DNA of 64,000 nt from Pseudooceanicola batsensis HTCC2597 (GTDB lineage: Bacteria; Pseudomonadota; Alphaproteobacteria; Rhodobacterales; Rhodobacteraceae). Position numbers and translations under genes: made by a program. The number at the start of each line of letters is the position of its first letter. The stretch's first letter is position 1. The DNA lies in NCBI RefSeq assembly GCF_000152725.1, contig NZ_CH724131.1, forward strand, positions 3,313,648 to 3,377,647. The letters are read 5' to 3'. The notes under the pieces are model-generated. The model ran no database searches. It saw only the letters and a program-made list of their open reading frames with translations, and was not told where the DNA came from. Below are positions 13,101 through 28,100 of the stretch, piece after piece.

Positions 13101-16100
13101 GATGTGACCTCGCCCGTCGGGATCGAGGGCGATGTCTATCTGCTGGTCGTCACCGATGCCGACCGGGCGGTGATCGAACCGGATACCTTCGCCAACAATA
13201 CCGACCGCGAACTGGTGAGTGTCAGCTCGCCCTATTCCGATCTGCGGGTCCAGACGCTCACCGGCCCGACCGGAACGGTCACCGCGAACGAAGTGGGCCG
13301 GATCTCGTGGCGGGTGGTCAACGACGGGCCGGATGCGCTCGTCGCGCCGGCGGGTGGTTGGGCCGATGTGGTCCATCTGTCGACCGACGGCACGCTGGCC
13401 GGCTCGGTCGCGACGCTGGGCAGCTACACCCGCACCGCCGGACTGGCCGTCGGGCAGAGCTACAGCCAGGTTCAGGACATCGCGATGCCGCCGGGCTTCG
13501 TCGGCACGTTCTTCATCGTCGTCGAGACCAATGCCGGTGGCACCGTCTTCGAACGCGGCGTATCGGGCAACAATGTCCGCGCCACCGCCGAAAGCTTCGA
13601 ACTGATCTCGGCCCCGTCGCCGGATCTCGAGGTGACGCTCGTCGACGGCCCCGACAGCATCGTCCCGGGCGAGGTGGTCGAGGTGACCTTCCGGATCGCC
13701 AACACCGGCGAGGCGGTGGCGCGCGCGCCATGGACGGACGAGATCCGGCTGACCGGACCGGGGCTGGGAAGCGGCCGGATGCTGGCCCGGATCGACCGGG
13801 TCTTCGACCTGGCCGCCGGCCAGAGCTACGAGGTGACCCGGACCGTCACCATTCCGGACGTGGCCGAAGAGGAATACCGGATCACCGTTCTGACCGATCG
13901 GTACTCGGACGTCTTCGAGGGCGGGCGCGAAGACAACAGCGCCTCGGACGATCCCCTGTCGCTGCGCCACCCGAACCTGACGGTCTCGACGCCGGTCCTG
14001 TCGGCGGATGCGGTACAGTCGGGTGACACGATCCGGGTCGACTGGGGGGTCGCCAACGACGGCGCCGGCGCCGCGACCGACGGCTGGGCCGACCGGGTCT
14101 GGCTCAGCCGCGACGAGGTGCTCGACGCCAGCGATGTTCTGCTCGGGTCGCGCGACAGTGACGCGGACCTGCCCTTCGGGATCGGCGCCGAGGCGCCGGG
14201 GACGCTCGAGGTCGACCTGCCGATCGAGCTGTCGGGCAACTGGTACATCCTCGTCCAGACGGACGCCACGAACACGGTGATCGAGACCGGCAACGAGGAC
14301 GACAACATTGCCGCCGCGCCCCTCCAGATCGCGCTGGCGCCCTATGCCGACCTTCGCGTGACCGACGTCATCGCGCCGGGTCTCGTGGTCGACGATCCCG
14401 CCCGGGTCGAATTCACCTGGACGGTCGAGAACGTAGGCACCGGCCGCGGGATCACCGACGACTGGGTGGACCAGATCTGGATTTCGCGCGACGACATCCT
14501 GGGCGACAGCGACGACATCCTGCTCTCCGGTTTTGCCCGGACCGGCGGGCTGGACGCGGGCGAGAGCTATGAGCGCACGGAATCCGTCTATCTGCCGGCG
14601 GAACTGACCGGCCGGTTCACGCTGTATGTCACCACCGATTCCGCCGACGCCGTTTTCGAGAACGGGCAGGAGGCCAACAACACCAGGACGCTTACCGGGT
14701 TCTTCGACGTCACGCCGATCCCCTATGCGGACATGAAGGTGACCGGCGTCACGGTGCCGGCCACCGCGCAGTCTGGCCAGCCCATGACGCTGTCCTGGAC
14801 GGTCCTCAACGACGGAATCGGCCTGACCAACACCTCTCGCTGGCACGACCGGGTGTACCTGGCCGACAATCCCGAGGGTGACGGCCGCGTCCTGATGGGG
14901 AATTTCGACCACCTCGGCTTCCTCGCGCCCGACGCCTCGTACACGCGCGAAGCCAGCGTCACCCTGCCCGAGGGCTGGACCGGCCCGGCGTATTTCTTCG
15001 TCGAGACCCCCGGCACCTCCTCGGCCAGGTCCGGCCCTTACGAATTCATCTATACCGGCGAGGACAACACGGCCGCCTCGGAGGCGGTCGAGGTGTCGCT
15101 GACACCGCCGCCCAATCTGATCGTCACCGACGTCACCGCGCCCGCGACCGCGCCCGAGGGAACCGCCATCGACGTCACCTGGACCGTGATGAACGACGGA
15201 ACCGGCCCGGCCGAGGGGTCGTGGACCGACCGCCTGTATCTGCGCAACGCCGACACCGCCGCGAACGAGAGGGACATCCTCGTCGGCAGTTACACCTTCA
15301 ACGGCCCCCTGCAGGCCAATACCTCGTACACGCGGCGTGAACAGCTCGTCCTGCCGGTCGAGACCAACGACCGCTACGACCTGATCGTCATCACGGATTT
15401 CAACGACGACGTTTACGAGCACACCGACGAGGACGACAACGAAAGCGTCTCGGACACGCAGATCCTCGTCTCGGTCCTGCCGCGTCCCGACCTGCAGGTC
15501 GCCGGGTTCGAGGCGCCCGAGGAACTCACCGCCGGGGCCACCGGCAGCCTGTTCTGGACGGTCATCAACCAGGGCCCCGAGGCGGCCGGCCCGAACTGGA
15601 CCGACAGTGTCTATCTGTCGCTGGACGAAAAGATCTCCTTCGACGACATCCGCCTCGGCAGCTTCTCGAACGAGGCCGCCCTGGGAACGGGCGAGCAGTA
15701 CCGCAGTCAGGAAGTCTTCTACAAGATTCCGGAACGGTTCCGCGGCACCGTCTATCTGCTGGTCCATACCGACAGCGGGGACCGCATCTCGGAATGGCCG
15801 AACGAGAACAACAACCTCGGCGTGCACGAACTCTATGTCGAGCCGATCCCCTTTGCCGACCTCGTCGTCCATGACGTGGTGACGCCGTTCCAGGCCTTCG
15901 AGGGCAACGAGGTGACGGTCAACTACACCGTCACCAACCGCGGGGCAGGGGACACGAACCTGGGCGCCTGGAAGGAACAGATCTGGCTGACGCTCGACAA
16001 GAACCGGCCGCATCCGGGGCAGGGGGACATCCTGCTCAAGACGCTCGACTATACCGGCGGCATTCTCGAGGTGGGCGCGGGTTACGACCGCCAGTTGACC

Positions 16101-19100
16101 GTCTCGCTGCCCGATACGCTGGTCTCGGGCAACTACTACATCACGCCCTGGGTCGATCCCTACGCGACGCTGCTGGAAGACACGCTGGCGGTGAACGTGA
16201 ACGAGGACGATCCGACCGAGAACAACTCGAACAACTACAAGGCCGGCGGCTCGGACGTGATCGGCCAGCACGGCAGCGTGATCCAGATCATCGGCAACCC
16301 GCCGCCGATCGTGACGCCCGAACTGGGCATCGTCATCGACGCGGTGACGCCCTCGGCACGGGCGGGCATACCGGGCGAGGACGAATTCGAGGTCAGCTAT
16401 ACGCTTACCAACAACGGGGACGGCCCGGCCTCGGGCTATCAGGTCCACCTTTACCTGACCGGGACCCCGGCGCTGAACGCCAGCGGTCAGGAGCGCTGGC
16501 TTCTGGGGCGCTTCGGCGGTGAGACCATCACGGCCGAGGGCGGCACCCTGGCGTTCAACAAGACTTTCGACCTGCCGCCGGGAGTGGACGGCAAGTACAT
16601 CATCGCCGAGGTCAGCCTGCATCGGGACACGGACCCCAGCAACGACCAGGACGTCGCGGCCACGGATGTCCATTCGCCCGATCAGAACCTCGTGGTGACG
16701 GCGGTCAATCCGCCCGAAGTCGCCATGTCCGGCGAAAAGCTCGAAATCAGCTACACGGTCGAGAACCAGGGCGAGGTGGCGATCTGGGACGGCACCAAGT
16801 TCTGGCGCGACGAGGTCTACCTGTCGAAGGATCCGGTCTTCGTCCGGTCGCGTGCGACCCTTCTCAGGACCGAGATCATATCCAACGCGACCGTGCTTCA
16901 GCCCGGCGAAAGCTATACCCGGACGATCGAAGGCACCTTGCCGCCGGGAATCGACGGCGACTATTTCATCTACGTCTTCTCCAACACCGAAGGCGGCCTT
17001 GAAGAGGCGGACCGGGGCTGGCCGTTTACCGACGGTTCCATCGCCGGCCAGACCCAGGGGTTGCGGAATTACGCCTTCGACGATCCGACCGGCACGATGC
17101 TGCGCGCCGAACTGCCGGTGGTCTATGCCGAACCCGATCTGCAGGTGACCGACCTTCAGGTGCCGTCGGATCTGCAGGCCGGGCAGACCGTCGACATCAC
17201 CTTCGAGGTCACCAACGTCGGCAACCGCGCCACGCGCGAGGAGGCCTGGGTGGACCGGGTCTACCTGTCGCTCGATCCCTCGCTGGACGAGGGCGACTTC
17301 CTGCTCCGGCGCGAGGAAGGCAACCGGGAAATCCAGGCGGTTCACCAGCGCGAGGGCATCCTCGAGCCGGGCGAGAGCTATACCGCCACGGTCACCGTGA
17401 CCCTGCCTTTCGAGATCGAGGGCGACTTCCACGTCCTGGCCGTGGCCGACAGCGACCTGGGCGACAGCGGGCGGGCCCGCTCGACCATCTCGTCGCGCCT
17501 GCCGGGACTGGCGGGGGCGGCCGACGGCGAGGTGCGCGAATTCCAGGGCGAAGGCAACAACACCACCTTCGAGGCCGTCACGGTCGGCCCCTACGTCCCG
17601 CCGAACCTCGAGATCACCGCGCTGGACGCCAGCCTGCGGGCCGTGCGCGGCCAGGACTTCGACGTGGCCTACACCGTCACGAACACCGGCGGCGACGTGC
17701 CGTTCCAGCAGCACCGCTGGACGGATCTGGTGTACCTCAGCCGCGACGCCTTCCTCGACCTCAAGGCCGACCGCTTCCTCGGCAGCATCACCCATACCGG
17801 CGGCCTGGACGCGGGCGAGAGTTATGACGTGGAACGCACCTTCGGCGTTCCGACCGACCTCCCGACCGAGGCCTATTACGTCTTCGTCGTGACCGACCCG
17901 AACCGCTACGGCGGCCGCGGCACCGTCTTCGAAGGCGAGGCCGAGGCCGACAACGACCGCCGCTCGGACGTCCAGATGATCGTCGAGCTTCCGCCGCCGA
18001 CGGATATCGAGGTCTCGTCCATCGAGATCCCGGCCAATGCCCGGGCAGGGGAGCCGATCACCATCAAGTGGACCGTGACCAACAGGTCGGATTCGGTCGT
18101 CGCCGAAGGGCGCTGGTCGGATTCCGTCTTCCTGTCGACGGACGGGACATGGGATATCGGGGACCGGCCCGTCGGGCGCGTGGAACGGTCCGGCGCCCTC
18201 AACCCCGGCGAAAGCTATACGCTTGAACTGCAGACGACCATGCCGGCCTCGACGCCGGGGGGGTACCGCGTGATCGTGCGGACAGACATCTTCGACCAGG
18301 TGTTCGAGGATGTCGACGAGGCCAACAACACGACGGCCAGCGCGGACGTGCTCGACGTGGCCGTGGACGAGATGCTGATCGGCACGCCGCTGACCACGAG
18401 CCTCGGGCTGGGCAAGGAACGGCTCTACCGGATCGTGGTCCCGCCCGAGGAAACCCTGCGCGTCACGCTGGTGTCGTCCGACGACACCGCCAACAACGAG
18501 ATCTTCCTGCGCCACGACGCGCTGCCCTCGCCGAACAGTTTCGACGCCACCTACGAGGGGCCGCTGTCCTCGGACCTCGTGGCCGTCGTCCCGGATACCG
18601 AGCCGGGGGTCTACTACGTGTCGGTCCGCAACTACTCCGGCCCGCCCGAAGGCGTCGAGATCACGCTGCTGGCCGAGTTGCTGCCGCTCGTGATCACGAG
18701 CGTCGAAAGCGACCGCGGCGGGGACGGCCAGTTCGTCACCACGACGATCAAGGGCGCCCAGTTCGCCGAGAACGCCACCGTCAAGCTGGTCCGCCCCGAC
18801 ATCGCCGAATTCGCGCCGGTCGACTGGCGCGTGGTCAACTCGACCGAGATCATCGCGGTCTGGGACCTGTCCGACGCCCCCAAGGGCCTCTACGACATCG
18901 AGGTCACCAACCCCTCGGGCGCGCAGGCCGTGCTGCCCTACCGTTTCCTCGTGGAACGCGCCATCGAGGGCGACGTGACCATCGGCATCGGCGGCAGCCG
19001 TGTCATCCTCCCCGGCGAGACCGAGACCTATTCGGTCGGGCTCCACAACCTCAACAACACCGACGCGCCCTATACCTTCTTCGAGGTCGGTGTGCCGGAG

Positions 19101-22100
19101 CTGCACCTCAACCCCTATGTCTACGGCCTGCCGTTCCTGGAGTTCTTCACCAATGTGCGCGGCACCCCCGACGGCGCCGCCGGCACCCCGAATGAAGACG
19201 TGTTCTGGGCGGGGCTGGAAAGCATCGTCAATACCGACGGTCAGCTGACCACCAGCGGCTATCTGTTCGACCTGCCGGCGGACGGCTTCGCCGGCTTCAC
19301 CTTCAACATCGCCACCTATCCCGGTCTGCAGGCCCTGCATGACGAGGCCTTCGGCGCCTTCCGGGCGCGCATGGCCAATGTCCTGCCCGATCTCGATCCG
19401 ATCCTGGCAGAGGGCGGCGAAGGCGCCATCGGCGACTGGTTCGACGCGGTGGTCGAGAAAGCCACCGAGATCGATCCCGGTCTGGGCGGCGCGCTGGCCA
19501 ATTTCCCGTTCGAGGACCTCTACAACAAGAACGTCGCCAAGCCGGGCGATTGCGAGATCCCGTTCATCCCGTTCCGGTTCCACATCTTCGCGGCCTCGAC
19601 TTCGATGACCCGCGAGGAATTCGTGGCGCACCAGACGCAGGAGGCGCTCGACCTGCGCGACGCCATCCTTGCGGCGGATGACGCGCCGGGCGGTGTTGTG
19701 GCCCTGGCCGCCGACGCCGACACATGGGTCGACCTCTACCTCGCGGCGCTCGAGCAGGCGGGCATCCTCCGCCCCGACGGTGAGGCGCCGCCGATCCGCG
19801 AACGCCAGGAGATCCTGTCGCTGATGTCGGTGATCGCCTCGGGCCTGCTGTTCGGCCCCGCGGGGACGGACATCCGCGGCGACGCCGATATCCTGGGCTT
19901 TTTCGAGCAGCTGCGCACGCTCTACGGCCATGACGAGACGCTGATGGCCGACATCGAGTTCTGGGAAGAACGGATGAGCGACTGCTACACGGGCGAGATC
20001 CCCTTCGCGGCGCTGCCGGAGTTCGAGGATTACGACCTCGGCCTCACCAACGAGACGCATTTCGAGGCGGTCCGCATCTACAGCCCCTGGGTCCCGTTCG
20101 AGGAACGCGGCGCGGCGCTCCCCGAGGACTTCCTGATCTCCGGCGCCCCCGGCCCGGTCGACGGGGAAGGATTCTCGGCGCTGGATTTCTCGGACTATTT
20201 CGCCGATCCGCAGAATTCCGGGCGTCTCGCCTCGCTCGTCGGGCCGCAGACGTTCGATACCATGGGCTGGCTGCCCGCGACCGAACCGCTGCCCTATACG
20301 GTCAAGTTCGAGAATGACGCCGAAAGCACCCGCCACGCCAACCGGATCGAGGTGGTCACCCAGCTCGATACCGATCTCGACCCGCGCAGTTTCGAGCTGG
20401 GCGACATCAAGGTCGGCGACATCACCATCGACGTGCCGGACGGCCGCTGGTTCTATCAGGACGAGATCGACTTTACCGACACGCTCGGTTTCCTCGTCCG
20501 GGTGTCGGCCGGGATCGACATCTACCAGGACCCCGCCGCTGCCAGGTGGGTGATCCAGGCCATCGACCCGCTGACCGGCGAACAGATCCAGGACGGCTCG
20601 CGCGGGCTCTTCCCGCCGAACGACAGCGGCGGGAAGGGGCAGGGCTTCGTCTCCTACACCGTTCGTCCGGCCGAGGACGTGGCGACCGGCACCCGCATCT
20701 CCGCCTCCGCCGTCGTCTCCTTCGACAGCGCCGCGCCGGAAGAGACGATGGAACTGGTCCAGGTCGTCGACGGGACGGGTCCGACCACCACGCTCGTGAC
20801 CGCCACGATCGAGGGCACAGACGATGTCGAGGTCCGCTGGAGCGCCGAGGACGACGCGACCGGATCGGGCGTGAAACACGTGACGATCTACGTCTCCGAG
20901 GACGGGGGCGACTTCAAGATCTGGCAGCGACGGGTGGAATCCGCCTCCGGGATCGAGATCTTCGCGGGCGAGACCGGCAAGACCTACGAGTTCCTTGCGC
21001 TCGCCACCGATGTCGCGGGCAACCGCGAGGAACCGCGCGACGGCTCGGCTGTCACGGCGGACGGCGCGCCGGTGAACCTCGGTGCGCCGGCGACGGTCGA
21101 CGGGACGACTCCGCCCAATTTCGGGCGCCCGCCGGAACCGGTGCTGGAACCCTCGTCGAACGAGTTGTTCGCGATCTCCGAAGAACTGATCCCGAGCGCG
21201 GATCCCCTCACGCGGCCGTCCGAATTCGACAGCGTGCTGCGGCCCTTCGTGGCCAACAGCTTTGCCACAGATATCCCTGCGTCGAACGCCGGCATCGCGC
21301 CGATGGCGCTCTTGGAACTCAGCACCGGCGATATTCTCGTCTCGGGCGGCGCCAACCGTGGCAGCCTCTACGTCTTCGACGGAAACGGCGGTTCGGCGAA
21401 CGATCCGGCGACGTTGCTGGCGCAGCTCGACCAGCCGATCTTCAACCTCGCCGAGGATGCAGACGGCAACATCTGGGCGACCACCGGCGGCGGCGCGCTG
21501 CTCAAGCTCGACATGGCCACGGGCGGCGTCATCGAAGCCTATGGCGAAGGCGTCACCATGGGGCTCGCCATCGAGGAATCGACAGGACTGATCTATGTCG
21601 GCAAGAACTCCGGCATCGTCACCTTCGACCCGGACACCGAGGAATTTACCCAGTGGAGCCGGGACGAGAACCTGCGCGTCGGCTCGCTGGCCTTCGACAA
21701 CTACGGCAAGCTCTGGGCGGTGACCTGGCCCGACCGCAAGCAGGTGGTCAGCTTCACCGACCGCCAGCGGGCGGAGATCGAATACACCTTCGACAGCGAG
21801 ATCGACAGTCTGGCCTTCGGCCAGCTCGGCACTGCGATCGAGGACCTGATCTTCGTCAGCCACAACACCGGCGCGATCTCGGACACGGGCGAAGTGGCCG
21901 AGGGCTCGGCGCTGACCATGATCGACCAGGCCACGCGCCGCCGGATCGACGTGGCCGAGGGCGGGACGCGCGGTGACGTGGTCATCACCACCACCGATGG
22001 CCGGGTGCTGATCTCGCAGTCGAACCAGGTGGATGTCATCGCCCCGGCCTTCAGCCCGAGCATCGTGGCCACCAACCCGCCCGAGGACGCGGTCGTCCCG

Positions 22101-25100
22101 CTGCCGCTGTCGGTCATGACCGTGCGCTACGACCAGGACATGTTCGCGGGCGACCCCGGCTCGAGCGCCTCTGTCGTCAACATCGACAACTACACCCTCG
22201 TCGGCGAGAACCAGGGCGAGGTCTCGCCCGTCGCCGTGGTCTACGACGCGACGACCCGGACCGCGCTGGTCAAGTTCAGCAATCTGCTGGCCGGCGACTA
22301 TACGATGACCGTCAGCAAGTCGGTGACCTCGACCAACGGCATGCGCATGATCGATGATCATGTGACGACCTTCACCGGCATCGAGGACCTCTCGGCCCTG
22401 CTGGACATCCGCTTTGTCTCGACGCGGTTCGACCGCTCGCTCGGGACCGTCTCCTATGATGTCGAGATCACCAATGCGTCGGATACCGACCTGATCCTGC
22501 CCGCGCTGTTGACGCTCGATCCGCAGCGCGGCTACGAGGGGCTGCCCCTCGATACCGCCGGTCAGAGCGACCAGGGCCTCTGGCTGATCGACCTGTCCGA
22601 CGCGCTGACGAACGGGCGGCTGATGGCCGGTGAGACGTCCTCGGCCAAGACGGTCTCGGTCGCCACGCCGGACCGCAAGCGCGTTCTCTTCTCGACCGGC
22701 GCCATCGGCGGACTCGCCCCCAACCTCGCCCCGAAATTCGAGGGCGAGGTGCCGAGCGGGGCGACCGTCGGCGAAGAGCTTCGGTTCACCGTCAATGCCG
22801 TGGACCCCGACGGTCAGACCGTCATCTACAACCTGCTCACCGCGCCCGAGGGCATGACGCTGGATCCGACCACCGGTGAAATAGTCTGGACCCCGGGCGG
22901 GTCCGCCAACGACAAGACACCCATCGTCGTCCAGGCCTTCGACCCGCGCGGCGCCGTCGGTCTGCTGCGGCTCGTTCTCGATGTCGAGGGCGGCAACCGC
23001 GCGCCCGTCTTCCTGTCGGCCCCGTCCGAGATGCGCCTGACCGAGGGCCAGTTCTCCGAGGTCGAGCTGATCGCCTCGGATCCCGACCTGGACCAGGTGG
23101 TCGTCTGGATCGACAACCTGCCCGAAGGGGCGAGCTTCGATCCGAACCGCAATATCCTGAGCTGGCAGGTGGGATACGAACAGGCCGGGACTTACGATCT
23201 GGTCGTCCGCGCCTCGGACGGGCTGCGCGAGGTGGCGACCAACCTGACCGTCCTCGTCGCGCCGGCGGCCCGCCCGGTGGCCCTGAAGAACCCGGGCAAC
23301 CGGACCGTGGTGGAAGGCGACCGCATCCGCTTCGTGCTCGAGGCCGAAGCCGAGCCGGGGGCCGACCTCTCGTTCGGCGTGTTCAACGACACCCTGCCGT
23401 TCGGCGCGACGCTGAACCAGCAGACCGGCGAATTCAACTGGACGCCGAACTACATCCAGGCCGGCACCTACGAGGTGATGTTCGCTGTCTCCGACGGCAA
23501 CGGCATCGCCATGCAGATGGTCGAGATCGAGGTGGTCGCCGCGAACGGCGCGCCGGTCTTCGACAGTTTCGACGGGCTGCAGACCTACGAAGGCCAGCTG
23601 TTCATGCTCCGCGCCTTCGCCCGCGATCCCGACAATCCGTTCTACGAGCCACCCTTCCGCGACGCCGAGGGCGAGGTGGTCGCCCTGCCGGGACAGGAGA
23701 GGACCGTCGATATCGAGGTGGTCGGCGATCTGCCGGAGGGCGCGACCTTCGATCCCGAGACCTGGGAACTGACCTGGACGCCGGGCGCGAGCCAGGCCGG
23801 CACCTACGAAATCACCTTCAGGGCGACGGACGACGGCGCCGGAACCGGCGTTCCGCTCGAGGTGACCGAAACCGTCACGATCGAAGTGCGCGAGCTCAAC
23901 CTCGCGCCCGTTCTAACCGACCCGCAGAACGTCGAGATCGCCCGGGGAGAGGTGCAGGAGATCCCGGTCTCGGCCTTCGATCCCGACGGCGATCCGATCA
24001 CGCTCATCCTGGAGAACGAGCAGCCGGGCTTCCCGCTGCCCGAGTTCATCACCTTCACCGACAACGGCGACGGCACCGGGCTCATCCGGATCGAACCGGG
24101 GGTAGGCGACCGGGGCGAACACGCCGTGCGCCTGGTAGCGTTCGACGACGGCGGCGGCCAGGGGATCCAGCGTGGCGATCTCTACACCTTCGTCATCGAC
24201 GTCCTGTCGGACAACGAACCCCCGCAGTTCGCCTATCAGAGCGATATCGTCGCGCCGGTCGGGAATACGGTCTCGATCGAACTCGACGCCACGGATCTGG
24301 ATGCCGACGATCTGACCTTCGGCCTTGCCGGGCTGCCGTCGGGCGCGGTTCTGACCATGGATCCGCTGATCTACGGCCGTGCTGTCCTGACCTGGACGCC
24401 GACCGGCGGCGATGCCGGCACGTACGAGGCCGTGGTCACGGCCACCGATACCGGCGCGGACGGGCTGACCGACCCGGCCGTCACCGAGTTGCGGTTCGGT
24501 GTCACGGTCAGGGCCGGCAACGTGGCCCCCGTCCTCAACCCGATCGGTACCCTCTCGGGCGAGGCCGGGGCGCCCCTCACCGAGCGGTTCGAGGCATCGG
24601 ACGCGGATGGCGACGCCGTCACCTTCACCGCCGGCGATCTTCCGGTCGGCGCGACGCTGGACCGCGAAACGGGCAAATTCAGCTGGACGCCGACCGCGCG
24701 TCAGGTCGGCACCTTCTCGTTCACGCTCGAGGTGTCCGACGGCGCCGGGACAAGCACGGAGGAGGTCGTGATCGAGATCGATCCGACCAATCGCGCGCCC
24801 GTCTTCGTGCCGATGGTCACGCAGCTGGGCCGGGACCGCGCCGAAATGCGGTTCACCGTCATCGCCAACGATCCCGACGGCGACGCGATCAAGATGTCGG
24901 TGCTGTCCGGCCTGCCGGAGGGCGCGAACTTCAACGAGGAGACGGGCCAGTTCTCCTGGATCCCGCAATACGATCAGAGCGGCGAGTATTCGGTCACCTT
25001 TGGCGTGCAGGACGCGAGCGGCCTGACCGATACGATGACGGTCGACCTGTCCATCGCCGATGTGAACCGCGCGCCGGATCTGGTTGCCTCGGACCGGGCC

Positions 25101-28100
25101 TTCCTCATCGGCGAGGAAAAGAGCTTTCAGCTGGAGGGCACCGATCCCGACGGCAATCCGCTGACATTCCGGGCCCTGAACCTGCCCGAGGGCGCCACGC
25201 TCGATGCGGGCACCGGCATCGTCACATGGACGCCGGGACCGGGGCAGGCGGGCGATTACTACGTCACCTTCCTCGCCGACGATGGCGACCTGACATCGCG
25301 TCAGACCATCGTGATGCGCGCCACGCTGGAGCCCGTGCCGCCGCTCGTCCGGATCGAGCTCACCCCGTCCTTCCCGGCGGTTCCGGGACAGGAGGTGTTG
25401 GTGACGGTCGTCGCGGACAGCCTGGCCGACATCACCGGCATCACGCTGGAAATCGACGGCCAGCCGGTCCTGCTCGACGCGCTCGGCCGCGCGATCATCG
25501 TACCGGATCACCCGGGCAAACTGGACGTCGTGGCCCATGCCGTCGATGCCGACGGTTTCGAAAACACCGAGACCCTGACACTCAAGGTCCGCGATCCCGC
25601 GGACCGGACCGCGCCGGTCGTCGCCTTCGACCCCGATCTCGAGAACGCGCTGATCGAGGGCACGACCGATATCGAGGGCACGATCTTCGATCAGAATCTC
25701 GACTTCTGGCGGCTGGAGCTGCTCGACGGTCCGCACGGCAAGGTCGTCGAGGTGCTGGGCGAGGGCGAGGGCGTGATCGACGGCAGTATCGCGAGTTTCG
25801 AGGCGGGCCGCCATGTCGACGGCTTCTACACCCTGCGCCTCGTCGCGGCCGACATCGGTGGCCGGTACACGCGCCAGGAGGTCGGCATCGAGTTGCGGAC
25901 CGCCGACAAGATCGGTCAGGCGATGGAGACGCGCACCGATCTGGTCGTAATTCTCGACGGCGAGACCTTCGAACTGACCCGCCGCTACGACAGCATTTCG
26001 ACCGGACAGTCGGACTTCGGCAACTGGTCCGCCGGGTTCGACATGGCGATCCAGACCCAGGTGCCCGCCACCGGACGCGAGGCGCAGGGCATCTACAACC
26101 CGCTGCAATACGGCGACCGGCTCTACCTCACCGCGCCCGACGGCACGCGGATCGGCTTCTCGTTCCAGCCGAGCGACGAAGAGGTCGGCAATCTCACCTT
26201 CCACCGTCCGGCATGGGTGTCGGATCTCGACGGCTGGACCCTTGTCTCGACCGACATCCTGCTGCGCAAGTCCGGCAACCGCCTCTTCACCTCGGAGGAC
26301 GGCCTGCCGTACAATCCCACGGACCCGCTGATCGGCGGTGCGCAGCCCTTCGCGCTGACCGGTCCCGACGGGACCACCTATATCGCCAACACCAGCGGCG
26401 ACCTGCAGGAGATCCGCAAGCCCGGCGGCGCGCGGATTTTCGTCGGCGACAGCGGCATCAGCACCGTGGCGGGCGACGTGCTCAGCTTCCTGCGCGACGA
26501 CGAGGGCCGGATCACCCGCGCCACGACGCCCGAGGGCCGGACGCTGGTCTACACCTATGACGAGGCCGGCAACCTGAACGGCGTGCGGGCGCTGGATGAC
26601 GGCTCGGGCGCGCGCTATGGCTATGCCGAGGGCCGGCTGACCATGCTGGCCGATATCGGCGGGGCGGGAATCCGCATCAGCTATGGCGACGACGGCACCG
26701 TCACGCGGAAACAGATCGACGCGGACCTCGGCGGTCTGAACCAGATGACCGGACAGGTCTTCGACGTGACGCCGGAGGGGGGCGAGGCCGCCTTTGCCTT
26801 CACGCTCCGCGACAGCGAGATCCGCTCCGCGGCCGGCGGACGCCTGATCCTCCGGGTGGCACTCGGCGACGGATCGACCGTGCCCGAGATCGCCGGCGCC
26901 GGCCTGCTCGGCCTCGAACGCGACGGCGGCGGGACGGTCGCGCTCTACTCCTTCGACAGGGCCGGCTACTATCGCCTGGACCTCGAGGCGGCGCAGGCGA
27001 CGACCCTGTCCATCTCGGTCGCGGGGGATATCGACCTCGACGGCGACGTGGACGCCGACGACAGCCTCGCGCTGAGCGCGGGCGGCGCCGGCACCGACGT
27101 GACCGGCGACGGCGTGACCGACCGGTCGGACCGTGAGGTCCTGAACGTGAACTACGGCCTCATGCGCAACAGCGCGCCGGTGCAGGTCGAGACCCTGCCC
27201 GAGGTCTTCACCCATGTCGAATTGCCGGTCGAGGTCGCGCTGGACGAGATCGCGCAGGACGCCGAAGGCGACCGCATGTTCTTCCGCATCGTCTCGACCG
27301 AAAACGTCACCGCCAGCTTCAGCCCCGACGGCGAGACGCTGCGGATCCGTCCCGACGACGGGTTCTCCGGCTACGGCACGATCACCGTGGTGGCCGACGA
27401 CGGCTTTACGACATCCGGGGAAATCACCCTCGACGTCGAGGTCTCGGATGCGCCGCTCACCGATCTCACCTTCCTGACGCGCCAGTACCGGTTCGGCGCC
27501 CCCGGCGAGGTGGGAGAGCTTGTCGTGGTGGGGCAGTTCGAGGATCAGGCCGACGTCATCCTGCCCTTCGACTACGTCACCGTGGCCTCGGCGGACGAGG
27601 ACGTGGTGCGGATCACGCAGAACGGACTGATCGGCGGCGTCGGTCAGGGCGAGACCTATGTCACCGCCTCGCGCGGGACGCTCACCGCGGCGACCGCCGC
27701 CTCGGTCGGCTACGGCTCGACGAACTATGCCGCCATCGCGCAGATGTTCGGCATCGACGCCTATCCCGATACGGTCACCATCGTCGCGGATGGCGGGACG
27801 CGCCAGATCGTGACCACCCTGGGCACCGACCAGCAGATCTTCCTCGAAGGGGCCGCGGACGGCGTCACCTATATCGCGGGCAACACCGACATCGTGACCG
27901 TCGATGCGGAGGGGCTGATCCAGGCGGTCGGGCAGGGCGCGGCCAAGGTCACCGTCATCTACGGCGGCGCCGAAGAGGTGCTGACGGTCAAGGTGGCCGA
28001 CCCGGTCGAGGCCAGCTCGGCGCAGATCGGCGAAGAGGGCGGGGTCATCGTCAACCCGAACGGCATCCGCGCCGCCTTCGGGGCGGGCCAGATCACCGGC

